The position numbers and the translations under genes are program-made. Under the pieces are notes generated by a model. The model was given only the letters and a program-made list of their open reading frames with translations. It was not told where the DNA came from and made no database searches. A DNA stretch of 64,000 nucleotides from Hippophae tibetana (Eukaryota; Streptophyta; Magnoliopsida; Rosales; Elaeagnaceae): assembly GCA_037013495.1 (NCBI GenBank), contig CM072810.1, positions 81,948,449 to 82,012,448 of the forward strand, read 5' to 3'. Shown piece by piece: positions 12,645 to 23,121 of the stretch. Positions within the stretch are counted from its first letter, which is position 1. Each line of letters starts with the position of its first letter.

Positions 12645-13608
12645 CACTACTACAAAAAGGGGCATTAAAGTCGGTTAAAAACTGACTTTAAACTAATTTA
12701 AAGTCGGTTCACTAAACTGACTTTAAATTAAATGAATTAAAGTTTAAAGTCAGTTCAAGGTGTGAACCGACTTTACGTTTAAAGTCGGTTCACGCGGTGA
12801 ACCAACTTTAATTTTTTTTTTAAATTTATTCATTTTCAACCTATATTCGAGCAGAAAAAAACCAAAATCAGTTTAGAAAATAGTTCAAATAATACAAATA
12901 TTTGAAAAATAAAATATTAATTAATAACAGAAAAATTACCATGGTTTTGTTCTATTTTATTCAAGATCGTCATATTCTTCTCCTTATGTTATAATACAAA
13001 CCTACATATATAATACAAAAATCTATACACATAAATAATAACACATAATAACAGGAAAAAATATGAATAATAGGGGATCTAAAAGATTAGTTAGAGAGGA
13101 AGAAAACTCACTAACCGATGTTGGAAATGTTAGTCATAGGTGGCCGGAAAATGAGAAAGAGTGGAGGAGAAGTGGAGGAGGAGGTTTTCGGTTTTTTAGA
13201 GTTCTGCAACGCTGAAAATAGTTTCTATCTGGGAAGAAAGAAGAGAAAAGATTTATCCACGTGCGTAGCGTCGGTTGACGTTTCGAACCGACGCTATGTT
13301 ACGTGGATAGCGTCGGTTCCAGGTGTCAACCGACGCTATGCTACGTGGATAGTATCAGTTCTAGTTGTCAACTACGTAGGGTCGGTTGACGTGGCGAACC
13401 GACGCTACACATGGACGTAGCGTCGGTTGACGTGGTGAACCGATGCTATCCACGTAGCGTAGCATCGGTTAACACCTAGAACCGACGCTACGTCCATGCA
13501 TAGCGTCGGTTCGACACATCAACTGACGCTACGTCCTACGTGGATAGCGTCGGTTCTATACCGAACCGACTTTACGTATCGACTTAAATACCCATTTTTG
13601 TAGTAGTG
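12645..13608. mobile_element. non-autonomous CACTA element, complete, TSD ATA
   Basis: A 964-bp element with both termini: CACTACTACAAAAA at 12645 and TTTTTGTAGTAGTG ending at 13608. It is flanked by the 3-bp duplication ATA (12642-12644, 13609-13611). The left subterminal region has AAAGTCGGTT-type motifs in both orientations (12664-12812); the right has TAGCGTCGGTT-type motifs (13265-13590), at least ten exact GTCGGTT/AACCGAC cores. The centre is homologous (inverted) to 3690-4437 and to the start of the 9-kb copy at 53122. There is no transposase, so it would need an autonomous relative. The open frame 13118-13420 is not a gene. Confidence 0.93.
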
Positions 13609-14214
13609 ATATGTTCCATCAAATTGAAATTATATCTTTTTCCTTAGATTTTTCTTCATTTTTTCATTTTTTCTTTTTAGGAATGAGGGCATCTAATCTC
13701 CTAGATGGTTCTTCTTTTAGTCCTTCTAAGAGATCATATTTATGACCTATAATTTTATTATTTCTATGGATGTTATATACATCTTTTCTTAATTCTAAAT
13801 TTATTTTGTGTATATCTTGTTATAGTTTATTATAACCACATTCATTTTTTTTTAATAATTCATTTTGTGTTTCTATTATATCTTGTAGATATTTGTATTT
13901 GATTTTTGGACTAAATTCATTTCCTCTGTTAATAGTTATACAGTTTCAAATAATATTGATTGATGTTACGCCTACTAGACTTCCATTTACTTTTAAATGC
14001 ATATTTTTTTTATTTTATCTTTAAACATTATTATTTTCCTAATATACAATCATGAACCAATGCCCTCATTATTTGAACTTCATATTTTAGTTTTTTAACT
14101 TCTTCTTGGTTAGAATTTTCTTTTTCATGGTCTATGAAAGTAAATCTTAGCATATTATTGTTTCTAACAACATTACTTTTTTTCCTGTTATCAGGGTTTT
14201 TCTTTAACATATAA

Positions 14215-14529
14215 TTACCATTCTTTTAGTATTTCAAAATCTATTAGTATTTCTGGTTTTATTATTTTTCCAAGTTCTTTAAAATATTTGTGTATTTCTA
14301 TAAATTTATTTTGTTCATATATTAAACTATTGTGATTATTGTTTTTAAAGAATCTACTACTAAATAATGTATTGAAAATTAATGATTTTTTTTCTTTCGT
14401 TAATTCTCCTCTTTCAAATTCATAAACTAGACTTAATACTTGGTTTGGGTTTTTATCATGGATATTAATAGAAAATCTAAGATATGTTATAAATTTTAAC
14501 TTTTTGTATCCTAAGTTACCATGGATCAT
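14215..14529 (-). pseudogene. pararetroviral movement protein remnant
   Basis: A 104-residue open frame resembling part of the 30K-superfamily movement protein of Caulimoviridae, with the hydrophobic/basic core after an HGN block near its start. Such proteins alter plasmodesmata for cell-to-cell spread. Homologous-looking but broken sequence continues on both sides (about 13612-15050). A movement protein in the 5'-most position argues for a plant pararetrovirus over a Ty3/gypsy element. No intact gene remains. Confidence 0.65.
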
Positions 14530-15478
14530 CTTTATCTTTCCTATTTATTATTATGTTATCTAGAAATGTAATTTTTATTAATGTATGTATTCCTTTTCTG
14601 AAATAAGCTTTTATTAATATTTAAATTCTTCATAAATGGATGTATCTAATTTTGTTTTTTTATTTTTTGGGAAATTTTGGATAGCTTGTTTAATATAATT
14701 TTTTTATCAATTAATAGTATATTATATATTCTTTTTGCATCTGTATTCTTAATACTCAATTCTTTATTACTTATGTCATAATAAATTATGTTTTTTATGG
14801 GAAATAAATTTTTTAACAATGAGAATGATGTGTCTTTAAATCTATCTTCTTCTTTAAGATTTAATTTTAATTTTTGAATTTTTTTTAAATTTATTTTTAT
14901 TTATTATCATTTCCGGTAATAACAATATCCTAAGAAGTCTTTTATTTCTATTATTTTTTGGTTTATTTTTTCTTCTTATATTTTAAGAATATTACTATTC
15001 ATTTCTATTAAATTTAACTTTCTTTATATTTAAGGGATATTTTTGAAGATATCTAAAAGTTTGGAGTTATTTTTATATTAATCTTTAAATTTTTATATTA
15101 CAAGGCATTTTTTAAGGCGTGACAGACGGGAAAAAAAGAGGGGTGAGCCCTTACCGAAAGAGACGGCAATGATAGATCTAGGGGTGTCCATGGTCTGGTC
15201 TGGTCCGGTTTTTCCTAAAAACAATTTAACCAAATCGGACCCTTCATATAGTTGAAACTGGACCGGACCGAACCATTCGGCTATCTAAAATGTTATAACC
15301 GAACGGTTTGGTCCGGTTTGGTTAACGGTTTTGATAAATATCTCGTTAGATATGAAGAAATGAATTCCAAATATCTCGTTTATAAAGAATTCTTAATATA
15401 TCATTAGATAATAATATTTAAAACTTACCCATTATTAATCATCAATGATCATTGTAGTGTCTTTAATGAACTTTACAA

Positions 15479-17390
15479 TCAAACAAAATCAACATCTTCA
15501 TAAATCTCTAGGTCATCATTGTATTCTGATAAGAGGACATTGTCATTATTAATGAAAGAACGGAACCAATTTTGACTACATACTAATGTCTCTACCATTT
15601 TAGGATTCAAAGAACTCCTAAATGGATCAAGAATGCGCCCTCATGTGCTAAAAGCTGATTCTGATGCAACAGTTAAAACTTGAATTGCTAACACATCACG
15701 TGCAATGAGAGAGATGATAGGAAACCTAAAAGAATTTTCCCTCCACCATTTTAATATATCAAACTTATCCAACATGACATTTTCACATGGGGTGTTCAAA
15801 TATTTCTCAACCTCGGTTTTCAACTCCAAAGTATTTTTCTCCTCTAAGCGTTTAAGAAATTTCAACTTTCTTGCTTCCTCAGATGAAGGAATCCTTCCTA
15901 TTACATTAGATTTAGTCACATTAGATTGAAAATCCTTTCCATGCACTAACATATAGTAAGCTTTGAATAGATCCATAAAAGTATTTTTGACATTATCTCT
16001 CAATTTTTGAACAATTTCTAAATCATAAATCTCTTCAAATAAAAATTCCAAATACTCTAATTTGTACCTTGGATCGAGTACAAATGCAATATACAACATC
16101 TTATTAGTCTTATCTACATTTCCCCAATACTTCTCAAATTTTGTTTTCATGCTAATAGCCATATTTTTCAACAACAAGTCATCAGAACCACACCATGTAA
16201 GTATTTGAGATTGAATGTTATGTAGTTCTGTAAAATATAAATTTGATGTGGTACATAAAGATGCACTGAATGCTAAAGTAGTCATAAAAAGTCTTCAAAA
16301 ACTTGACAAAAACACCAGCATTCTTCCAATCATCTAATGTTGGCGGCCCAACATTCGATCGCTCCTCATGAAAATAAGAAATAAAGTTTGTTCCTTCCTC
16401 TTCTTCAAAACGATCAAATTCTTTTTGAAAATCTAAAGAAGATTTTAACATTAGATATGTGGAGTTCCATCTTGTAGGCACGTCTAGCACGACACTTCTT
16501 TTGGACTCAATGTTTTATTTAATAGAACACATTTTAAAATTTTATAATCTCAAAGGAGAGGATCTAACATATCTCATAGCACAACGAATACTCATAATAG
16601 TACTATAAAGATTTTAAGTCCTCTTACAATCAAATTCAAAATGTGAGCACAACATCGCACATGAAAGAACTCTCCACTCATAACAAGTCCATCATTCCAA
16701 TTTTTTAGCTTCCTTTTCAAGTATGACATAGCAGTATCATTTGAGGAAGCATTATCAAGTGTTATGGTGAATACCATACATATACCTCAATCACGCAAAC
16801 TCTGTTCTATCACTCTCCCAATTGTATCACCTTTATGATTCTCAACTTGACAAAATTTTATAATTCTCTTTTGTAATTTCCAATCTTTGTCAATATAATG
16901 AGTGGTTAGACAAATATAATTAATATTTTGAATTGAAGTCCAACAATCACTAGTAAGACAAACTCTTTGCTTTTCACTTATGAAAAAGTTCTTCAAACTT
17001 TTTTTCTCATCTAAATAAAGTTGAAACACATCTCTAGAAATTGTTTGACAAGATGGCACATGAAACTTAGGACAAATTTCAGCTATAAAATCTTTAAATC
17101 CCTCACCCTCAACAAACCTAAAAGACAATTCATCAATAATAATCATTTTTGTCAAAGTAACTCTAGCACGTTTTGCATCAAATGATACAACAACTAATTT
17201 ATGAGTTGTCCTATCATCCTCTCTTTTTTGTGTTTGAAAACTTAACATCTTTTGTCCTTTATCTAATTCTTTAGGAATCTTCTTACATAAATTTTTGAAG
17301 TGATATATCATTGAAGTAGTTCCATTACTTGTGGGATGAGCAGTATAACTTTTTTTACAATAATGACATGTAGCTCTAGCATGATTTTCT
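15479..17390 (-). pseudogene. hAT transposase (BED finger, RNase H-like, hATC), broken
   Basis: DDE-type transposase of the plant RICESLEEPER-like hAT group. On the minus strand: a BED zinc finger at about 17375-17290 (C-x2-C, then H-x4-C), the catalytic RNase H-like region (17311-16218) and the C-terminal hATC dimerisation domain (about 15760-15490; motif SESAFST followed by GRILDPFRSSL). The frame is interrupted by TGA at 16787-16789, a stop at 16592-16594, two compensating frameshifts between 16592 and 16285, and TGA at 15641-15643; the natural stop is TGA at 15479-15481. No start codon is seen before the finger (TAA just upstream). It is non-functional. Confidence 0.85.
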
Positions 17391-19007
17391 TAACTAAAAT
17401 GGTCATTTTTAACAAACCAACAAACTTCGTAAACTTTAACTATCATAATTACATATTATACATCGAAAGCATGAAACTTCTTAGCCTTGGTCACCCACAC
17501 AAACACATAAACAAGAATGTATAATATAAATAGAAAGGACAAATAACAACCTAGACTTATTGCAAAAGATGATCCTAAGTGTACGAACTCACATGGTATG
17601 GTTTTAAAAGTTGTACATGAGAGACAAAAAATAAATATAAATGGTGACCTTAGAAGCTGAATGAGAAGATAAGTTTAATAAAATAACTGTACATAATATG
17701 CATGCAAACTGCATATGAAATACTTATGAATGATCATGAATTCATAACATACAAATCTGATATGATCTACATATGATAAAATAGTGTACTATCTTATGAG
17801 AAATCTTGAAATAATACTCCTATGAAAATAAACTATTTACAAATAGGAAGTATAACCACGAGAAATACAATTTGATTTTTATTATGTCAAGAGCACTTGA
17901 GATCTTATTGCATTGGAGGAGATATTTAGCACTAGTGCTAGTTCTCAACTATACATACGGGTAATGTAGTTGATATAACTATTAAAATGGCCCAATTAGC
18001 TCTATTGATACATATGTAATGTGGAAACTGACTTAACTGAATTCAAACATATCATAATAAACAAGTAATGTCAGATTGAGCTAAACTAGTATCATATTGA
18101 GTTAAAAAATATCATACTGGGCTGAATTAAACCAAATTTGTTAGTCATGATGTCTTATCAAATCAATATACGTGGAAAATTATAAAATATTTACTAAACT
18201 TACAAATAACATATATTCTCAAAGTGCTATCATAGTGATAGAGCATTGAAACTGTCATGTAATATATTATTCAAAGTTTTAGTTAAATAATAAAAGTACT
18301 TTTGAAAGACAAGTAACTAGTACTAACAAAATTTACTAGAACTCATATGAAATTCAAAATAAAATTTTCAAAACATTAGAAAATAACTAGATATCCACTC
18401 TGTGAACTGTGATTATACTAAGGCAATTTGTTTAAACACTTTTTAAATGTAGGGGAATAGTCATATAAATAAATAAATATATATTGGATACAAATGCCCT
18501 TAAACCTGTGACTTTTTTTTAAAGAGAAATTTATTATCTAAACGAGTCCACACTCCACAGTGGTTGTTGTTCACTCAGAACCAACCCTGAGAACACTCTC
18601 CAAAATCCAGAACATCAACAAGACATGAATTTGAGCTCCAAGTTTAATTAAATGTCTAGATCAAACAAATATTGATAACAATTTGATGGGAATTGGAATC
18701 GGATCCAACAGGCAAAAAATAACTCTACCTTCTAACAGAAGATCGTGATGGGTATAAGAAATGTAGAATGCATCGAGCTATGTAGATGAACAAATTGATG
18801 ACATAGATTTTTTATTCTCGGGGTAGACCTGTACCTCTTGAAATTCATAATGAGCAAACATTAATAAAATGAACTATATATATTTAATCTATAAAGAGAA
18901 CTTAATCAAAATAATTAAGCTTTAAAAGAGGGGCAACGTACGAACAATTTAACTGAAGTTATAAGTTCTAATAGTATTAATTAGTTTCTACCATTTAAAA
19001 AAAACTA
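17391..19007. other. hAT internal non-coding region
   Basis: AT-rich sequence between transposase and tandem array. It should contain the transposase promoter and 5' leader, but I see no convincing TATA-start combination or exon. The frame 17336-17524 (+) is a shadow. Confidence 0.5.
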
Positions 19008-20720
19008 AACTCTGTGAGAAAAAATTGTTCAAACTTCAGAGTTAAGACTAACAAAAAAACGACATACCATTCAGATTTCAGACTTTAGACTTCAGACTTA
19101 CCATTCATTTTATTCAGGAAAAAACTATTACCAGACTACCAGTAGTAGTAGACCACATACCTATTTCGTGATTTTCATCCATGGTTGTCATGACACAACG
19201 CGACGCAAGGAGAGGTGGTTAGTTTCTGGTGGAAGCGACGCGAGGAGAGGTGGTTAGTTGCTGGTGGAAGCGACGCGGGGAGAGGTGGCTAGTTTCTACT
19301 GAACTCTGTGAGAAAAAATTGTTCAAACTTCAGAGATCAGACTAACAAAAAAATGACATACCATTCATATTTCAGACTTCAGACAAACAAAAAATGACAT
19401 ACCAATCAGATTTCAGACTTCAGACTTCAGACTTACCATTCAGTTTATTCAGGAAAAAACTACTACCAGACTACCAGTAGTAGTAGACCACATACCTATT
19501 TCGTGATTTTCGTCCATGGTTGTCATGACACGACGCGACGCGAGGAGAGGTGGTTAGTTGCTGGTGGAAGCGACGCGAGGAGAGGTGCTTAATTGCTGGT
19601 GGAAGCGACGCGGGGAGAGGTGGCTAGTTTCTGCTGAACTCTGTGAGAAAAAAATTGTTCAAACTTCAGAGTTCAGACTAACAAAAAAACGACATACCAT
19701 TTAGATTTCAGACTTCAGACTTCAGACTTACCATTCAGTTTATTCAGGAAAAAACTACTACCAGACTACCAGTAGTAGTAGACCACATACCTATTTCGTG
19801 ATTTTCGTCCATGGTTGTCATGACACAACGCGACGCAATGAGAGGTGGTTAGTTGCTGGTGGAAGAGATGCGAAGAGAGGTGGTTAGTTGCTGGTGGAAA
19901 CGATGCGAGGCGAGGTGGCTAGTTTTTGCTGAACTCTGTGAGAAAAAATTGTTCAAACTTCAGAGTTCAGACTAACAAAAAAATGACATACCATTCAGAT
20001 TTCAGACTTCAGACCAACAAAAAAACGACATACCATTCAGATTTCAGAGTTCAGAGTTCAGACTAACCATTCAGTTTATTCCGGAAAAAACTACTACCAG
20101 ACTACCAGTAGTAGTAGACCACATACCTATTTCGTGATTTTTGTCCATGGTTGTCATGACACGACGCGACGCGAGGAGAGGTGGTTAGTTGCTGGTGGAA
20201 GCGACGCGAGGAGAGGTGGTTAATTGCTGGTGGAAGCGACGCGGGGAGAGGTGGCTAGTTTTTGCTGAACTTTGTGAGAAAAAAATTGTTCCAACTTCAG
20301 AGTTCAGACTAACAAAAAAATGACATACCATTCATATTTTAGACTTCAGACTAACAAAAAAATGACATACCAATCAGATTTCAGAGTTTAGACTTCAGAC
20401 TTACCATTCAGTTTATTCAGGAAAAAACTACTACCAGACTACCAGTAGTAGTAGACCACATACCTATTTCGTGATTTTCGTCTATGGTTGTCATGACACA
20501 ACGCGACGCAATGAGAGGTGGTTAGTTGCTGGTGGAAGAGATGCGAAGAGAGGTGGTTAGTTGCTGGTGGAAACGATGCGAGGAGAGGTGGCTAGTTTCT
20601 GGTGGAAGTGACGCGTTGAACAATGGCTAGCTGTTAGTGGAAGGAACGCGAGGAACGGTGGCTAGCTGCTGGTGGAAGCAACGCGAGGAACGGTGGCTAG
20701 CTACTGGTGGGAGGAACAAC
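19008..20720. repeat. compound tandem repeat array inside the hAT
   Basis: Five direct units start at about 19008, 19302, 19637, 19932 and 20268 with AACTCTGTGAGAAAAA, giving periods of about 294, 335, 295 and 336 bp. The long units carry a duplicated ~40-bp block (AACAAAAAAATGACATACCA with TTCAGACTTCAG). Every unit also contains a minisatellite of ~34 bp (GCGACGCGAGGAGAGGTGG then TTAGTTGCTGGTGGAA), about three per unit and more in the terminal stretch 20490-20720. CG-rich motifs stand out from the AT-rich surroundings. The array lies upstream of the transposase. Confidence 0.9.
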
Positions 20721-21096
20721 GACCATACCCAGAGCGTAGATGGCGAAGTGGCGAACGACCGAACGTAGAGCGCAGGAGAAATGAGATTTCGATTTCTAGG
20801 GTTAGGGTTAAGTGTTAAAGACTGAATGTCTTAACTCGAAAACAATATATATATATATATACCCCGGTTTATTATATTTTATATAAAAAAATTATTTATT
20901 TAATAAAACCGGTCCGGTCCGGTCCGTCCGGTTTATAATATTTTATAACCGAACCGGACCGTTTTAAAATCGGTTTTACTTAATACAGACTGGACCGAAC
21001 CGTTTCATTTACAAAATTGCTCAGTTTGGTCCGATCCAAACCGGTTTTTCGATTTAAACCAATCCGGCCCGGTTTTTAGACAGCACTAGATAGATC

Positions 21097-22438
21097 AATA
21101 TGGTAACTAAGTACCAACCGAGTTCACGGTCTCATTTCATCGTACACTTAAACTTATAAATCACAACTGCTTTGAGCATTGAAGCTCACCTCACATATTC
21201 TTAGGTAATAAACAGAGCAGTAACGAGTATAAAAAAAATTAAATAAACAAACTTTTTTTTCACCTGATATAAATATAATTATAATCATATTTATATATAA
21301 GTTGTTACATAATTAACTCTAATTACAAGAAGATGAGAGAGAAAGATAATTATCATTGAACTGTATAAGTTGTACAAGTTATATGTAAGCCCTACACTAA
21401 TTACAATTAGCGAGGTAAGTCTTTACTCCAATAGATGTACACGTATATAATGTATAACAATCATAATTAATTTTTAATTTAAACACCTTTAAGTTAATAC
21501 TAACTCTAATATAATGACATAATAAATTTTAATATATTGTTAGAATATAAAATAAAATAAAAAGAAGGAAAACCAAAAGATAAAAACGGTGGGGCTTCAA
21601 GTATGATTAATATGTATTTGATAATGCATTTAAGTTATCATATTTAAATTATATATTTTTAATTTATAAATAAAAATATTATTTTTATTAATAACTACGA
21701 ATCATTAAATCATTAAATCATATTACCATTGATAATGTTATTATTTATTTTTTATCAAAAATATAAATATGTAATTATTTTAATCTTCTAATTATATGAT
21801 TTATATATTTTAATTTTATAAATTTTTAGATAAATTTTATTAATTTTATAATTTAAAAGTATATAAAATGAGTTAAAATTTGTAAAAGTTAAGATTTTTT
21901 AAAAATAAAATAAAAATCATATATTTTATACATAAAAATATTAAAAATTAAAAAAAATCTCTCTCTCCTCTCTCTTTATCTCTCTTCTTCTTTTTCTCTT
22001 ATTCCTTTTACCTCTTTTCTTTATTTCATTATTATTTTATTAATAAAATTAATAAAGATTGTGGGAGAAAAAAAAAAGTAAATGAGAGAGAGAAATAAAT
22101 AAAAGGAAAGGATAGATAAAGAAAAAAAGGTTACGTTGTAGTGTTTTTTTAAATATATTTTATTAATAAAATATATAATTTTTTATATGTAAGAAAAAAA
22201 AATTTAATTTTTTTTTATTTAATTGATTATATTTTAAATTATAATATTGTATAATTTATCAAAAAAATTAAAAAATTAAAATACGTCGATTATATCTTAA
22301 TATTCAAAAATAAGTATATTTATATATGTTATGAATTATATAATAATATGAAAAAGAAAAAGATGAAGAAAAAAAATGCACAACTAAGGCGTCAAAGGAC
22401 GACAGCTATCTCTTTTAATATGATTTATAGATATGGAT
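21097..22438. other. AT-rich intergenic sequence
   Basis: No gene seen. Long A/T tracts are present, and a CT-rich stretch at about 21958-22010 is followed by a GA-rich stretch at 22060-22130. The short frame at 22348-22551 runs into the retrotransposon LTR and is not a gene. Confidence 0.6.
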
Positions 22439-22443
22439 CATAT

Positions 22444-23078
22444 TGTCACGTCCCGTTCAAATTGTCCCTAAAAATTCAAACAAATAATGGTTGCCTAAAA
22501 GATCTATACTATTTTACATGGAAAGTTCTGGAGTTGCCTAAAGATGTCTAGAAATAGACAGAGTTGGATGGACTCAACTCAAGCAAGAAGACCCTAGAAT
22601 ATTCTAGAGCACGCTGGAGAGTGCTAGAATGGACTGGAATATTCTAGAACATGCCGGATGATTCATGAAGGATGTAGAAGCCGCTGGAAGCTTACGGAAC
22701 ATCCCGGAACGTGCATGAAGGAACTAGACAAACCTAGAAGATTCTAGAGTTGGCTAGAAGGCCCTAGACCCTTATGGCATAGTGTACATAAAACAAGAAC
22801 TCTCTTGTATATTCTAGAAGCTAGAAGAATCTAGAAAGTGATGGATAGCCTTAAGCTTAGAGCCACACTATAAATAGACCCATTGGTCTTCATTTGTATA
22901 CATCTTGGGGAATTCTTAGCATCTTGTAAGATAAACTCTCTCTAGAGCAATACAAAGCATTCTTTGCAAACTTTCTTTCTATTCTCTTTGGAGTTTCATT
23001 CGGATTCAAAGGCAGGCTTAGTGCAACAGACGGTGCTAAATGCCGCACGATCTCTACTTGAAGAATAAGGTCGTGACA
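22444..23078 (+). repeat. chromovirus 5' LTR
   Basis: U3 is full of CTAGAA/TTCTAGA motifs (see the heat-shock-element entry). TATA box CTATAAATAG is at about 22868-22877; transcription would start some 30 bp downstream and the R-U5 part runs to 23078. Terminal repeat TGTCACG/CGTGACA. Confidence 0.93.
22597..22829 (+). promoter_or_regulatory. cluster of heat-shock-element-like motifs in U3
   Basis: Three-unit nGAAnnTTCnnGAAn-type motifs: 22597-22609 (GAA-TA-TTC-TA-GAG), 22637-22649 (GAA-TA-TTC-TA-GAA, a perfect match to the consensus), 22737-22749 (GAA-GA-TTC-TA-GAG), and a gapped TTC-TA-GAA...GAA at 22812-22829, about 40 bp upstream of the TATA box. The corresponding motifs are kept in the 3' LTR (for example around 27927-27979 and 28140-28160). 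Motif identity is seen directly; heat response is inference. Confidence 0.6.
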
Positions 23079-23080
23079 GT

Positions 23081-23092
23081 TGGTATCAAAGC
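23081..23092 (+). other. primer-binding site (tRNA-iMet)
   Basis: TGGTATCAAAGC, two bases after the 5' LTR end, complementary (one mismatch) to the initiator tRNA-Met 3' end. Confidence 0.85.
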
Positions 23093-23121
23093 AGGTTAAA
23101 GTATCTCTATCTTTGGCAAAA

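Larger units (their letters stand above)
8900..15100 (-). mobile_element. endogenous pararetrovirus remnant (Caulimoviridae-like)
   Basis: Read on the minus strand, remnants appear in the order movement protein (about 15050-13612), coat protein (12640-11200), aspartic protease (11190-10650), reverse transcriptase (10650-9650) and RNase H (9640-9300). This order and the absence of integrase and LTRs fit an integrated Caulimoviridae genome, not a retrotransposon. All genes are broken by stops and frameshifts, and a CACTA element splits it at 12645-13608. Base composition is as AT-rich as the surroundings, so it is old. Genus cannot be assigned by eye, and the ends are approximate. Confidence 0.75.
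15179..21088 (-). mobile_element. hAT superfamily DNA transposon with 8-bp TSD
   Basis: A 5910-bp element bounded by TAGGGGTGTCC at 15179 and GACAGCACTA ending at 21088 (imperfect inverted termini TAGgGgTGTC/TAGtGcTGTC), flanked by a perfect 8-bp duplication GATAGATC (15171-15178 and 21089-21096). Both subterminal regions (15185-15330, 20890-21080) are dense in GGTCCGGTT/AACCGGACC motifs, as expected of transposase binding regions. It holds a broken transposase on the minus strand and a tandem array upstream of it. It inserted next to the pararetrovirus remnant. Both ends look usable, but it would need a transposase from elsewhere. Confidence 0.95.

Noticed and set aside
19008..20720. Tandem array considered as CRISPR-like or centromeric satellite
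   Set aside because: Eukaryotic context, unequal long units without unique spacers, and fully contained within a hAT element with clean ends.
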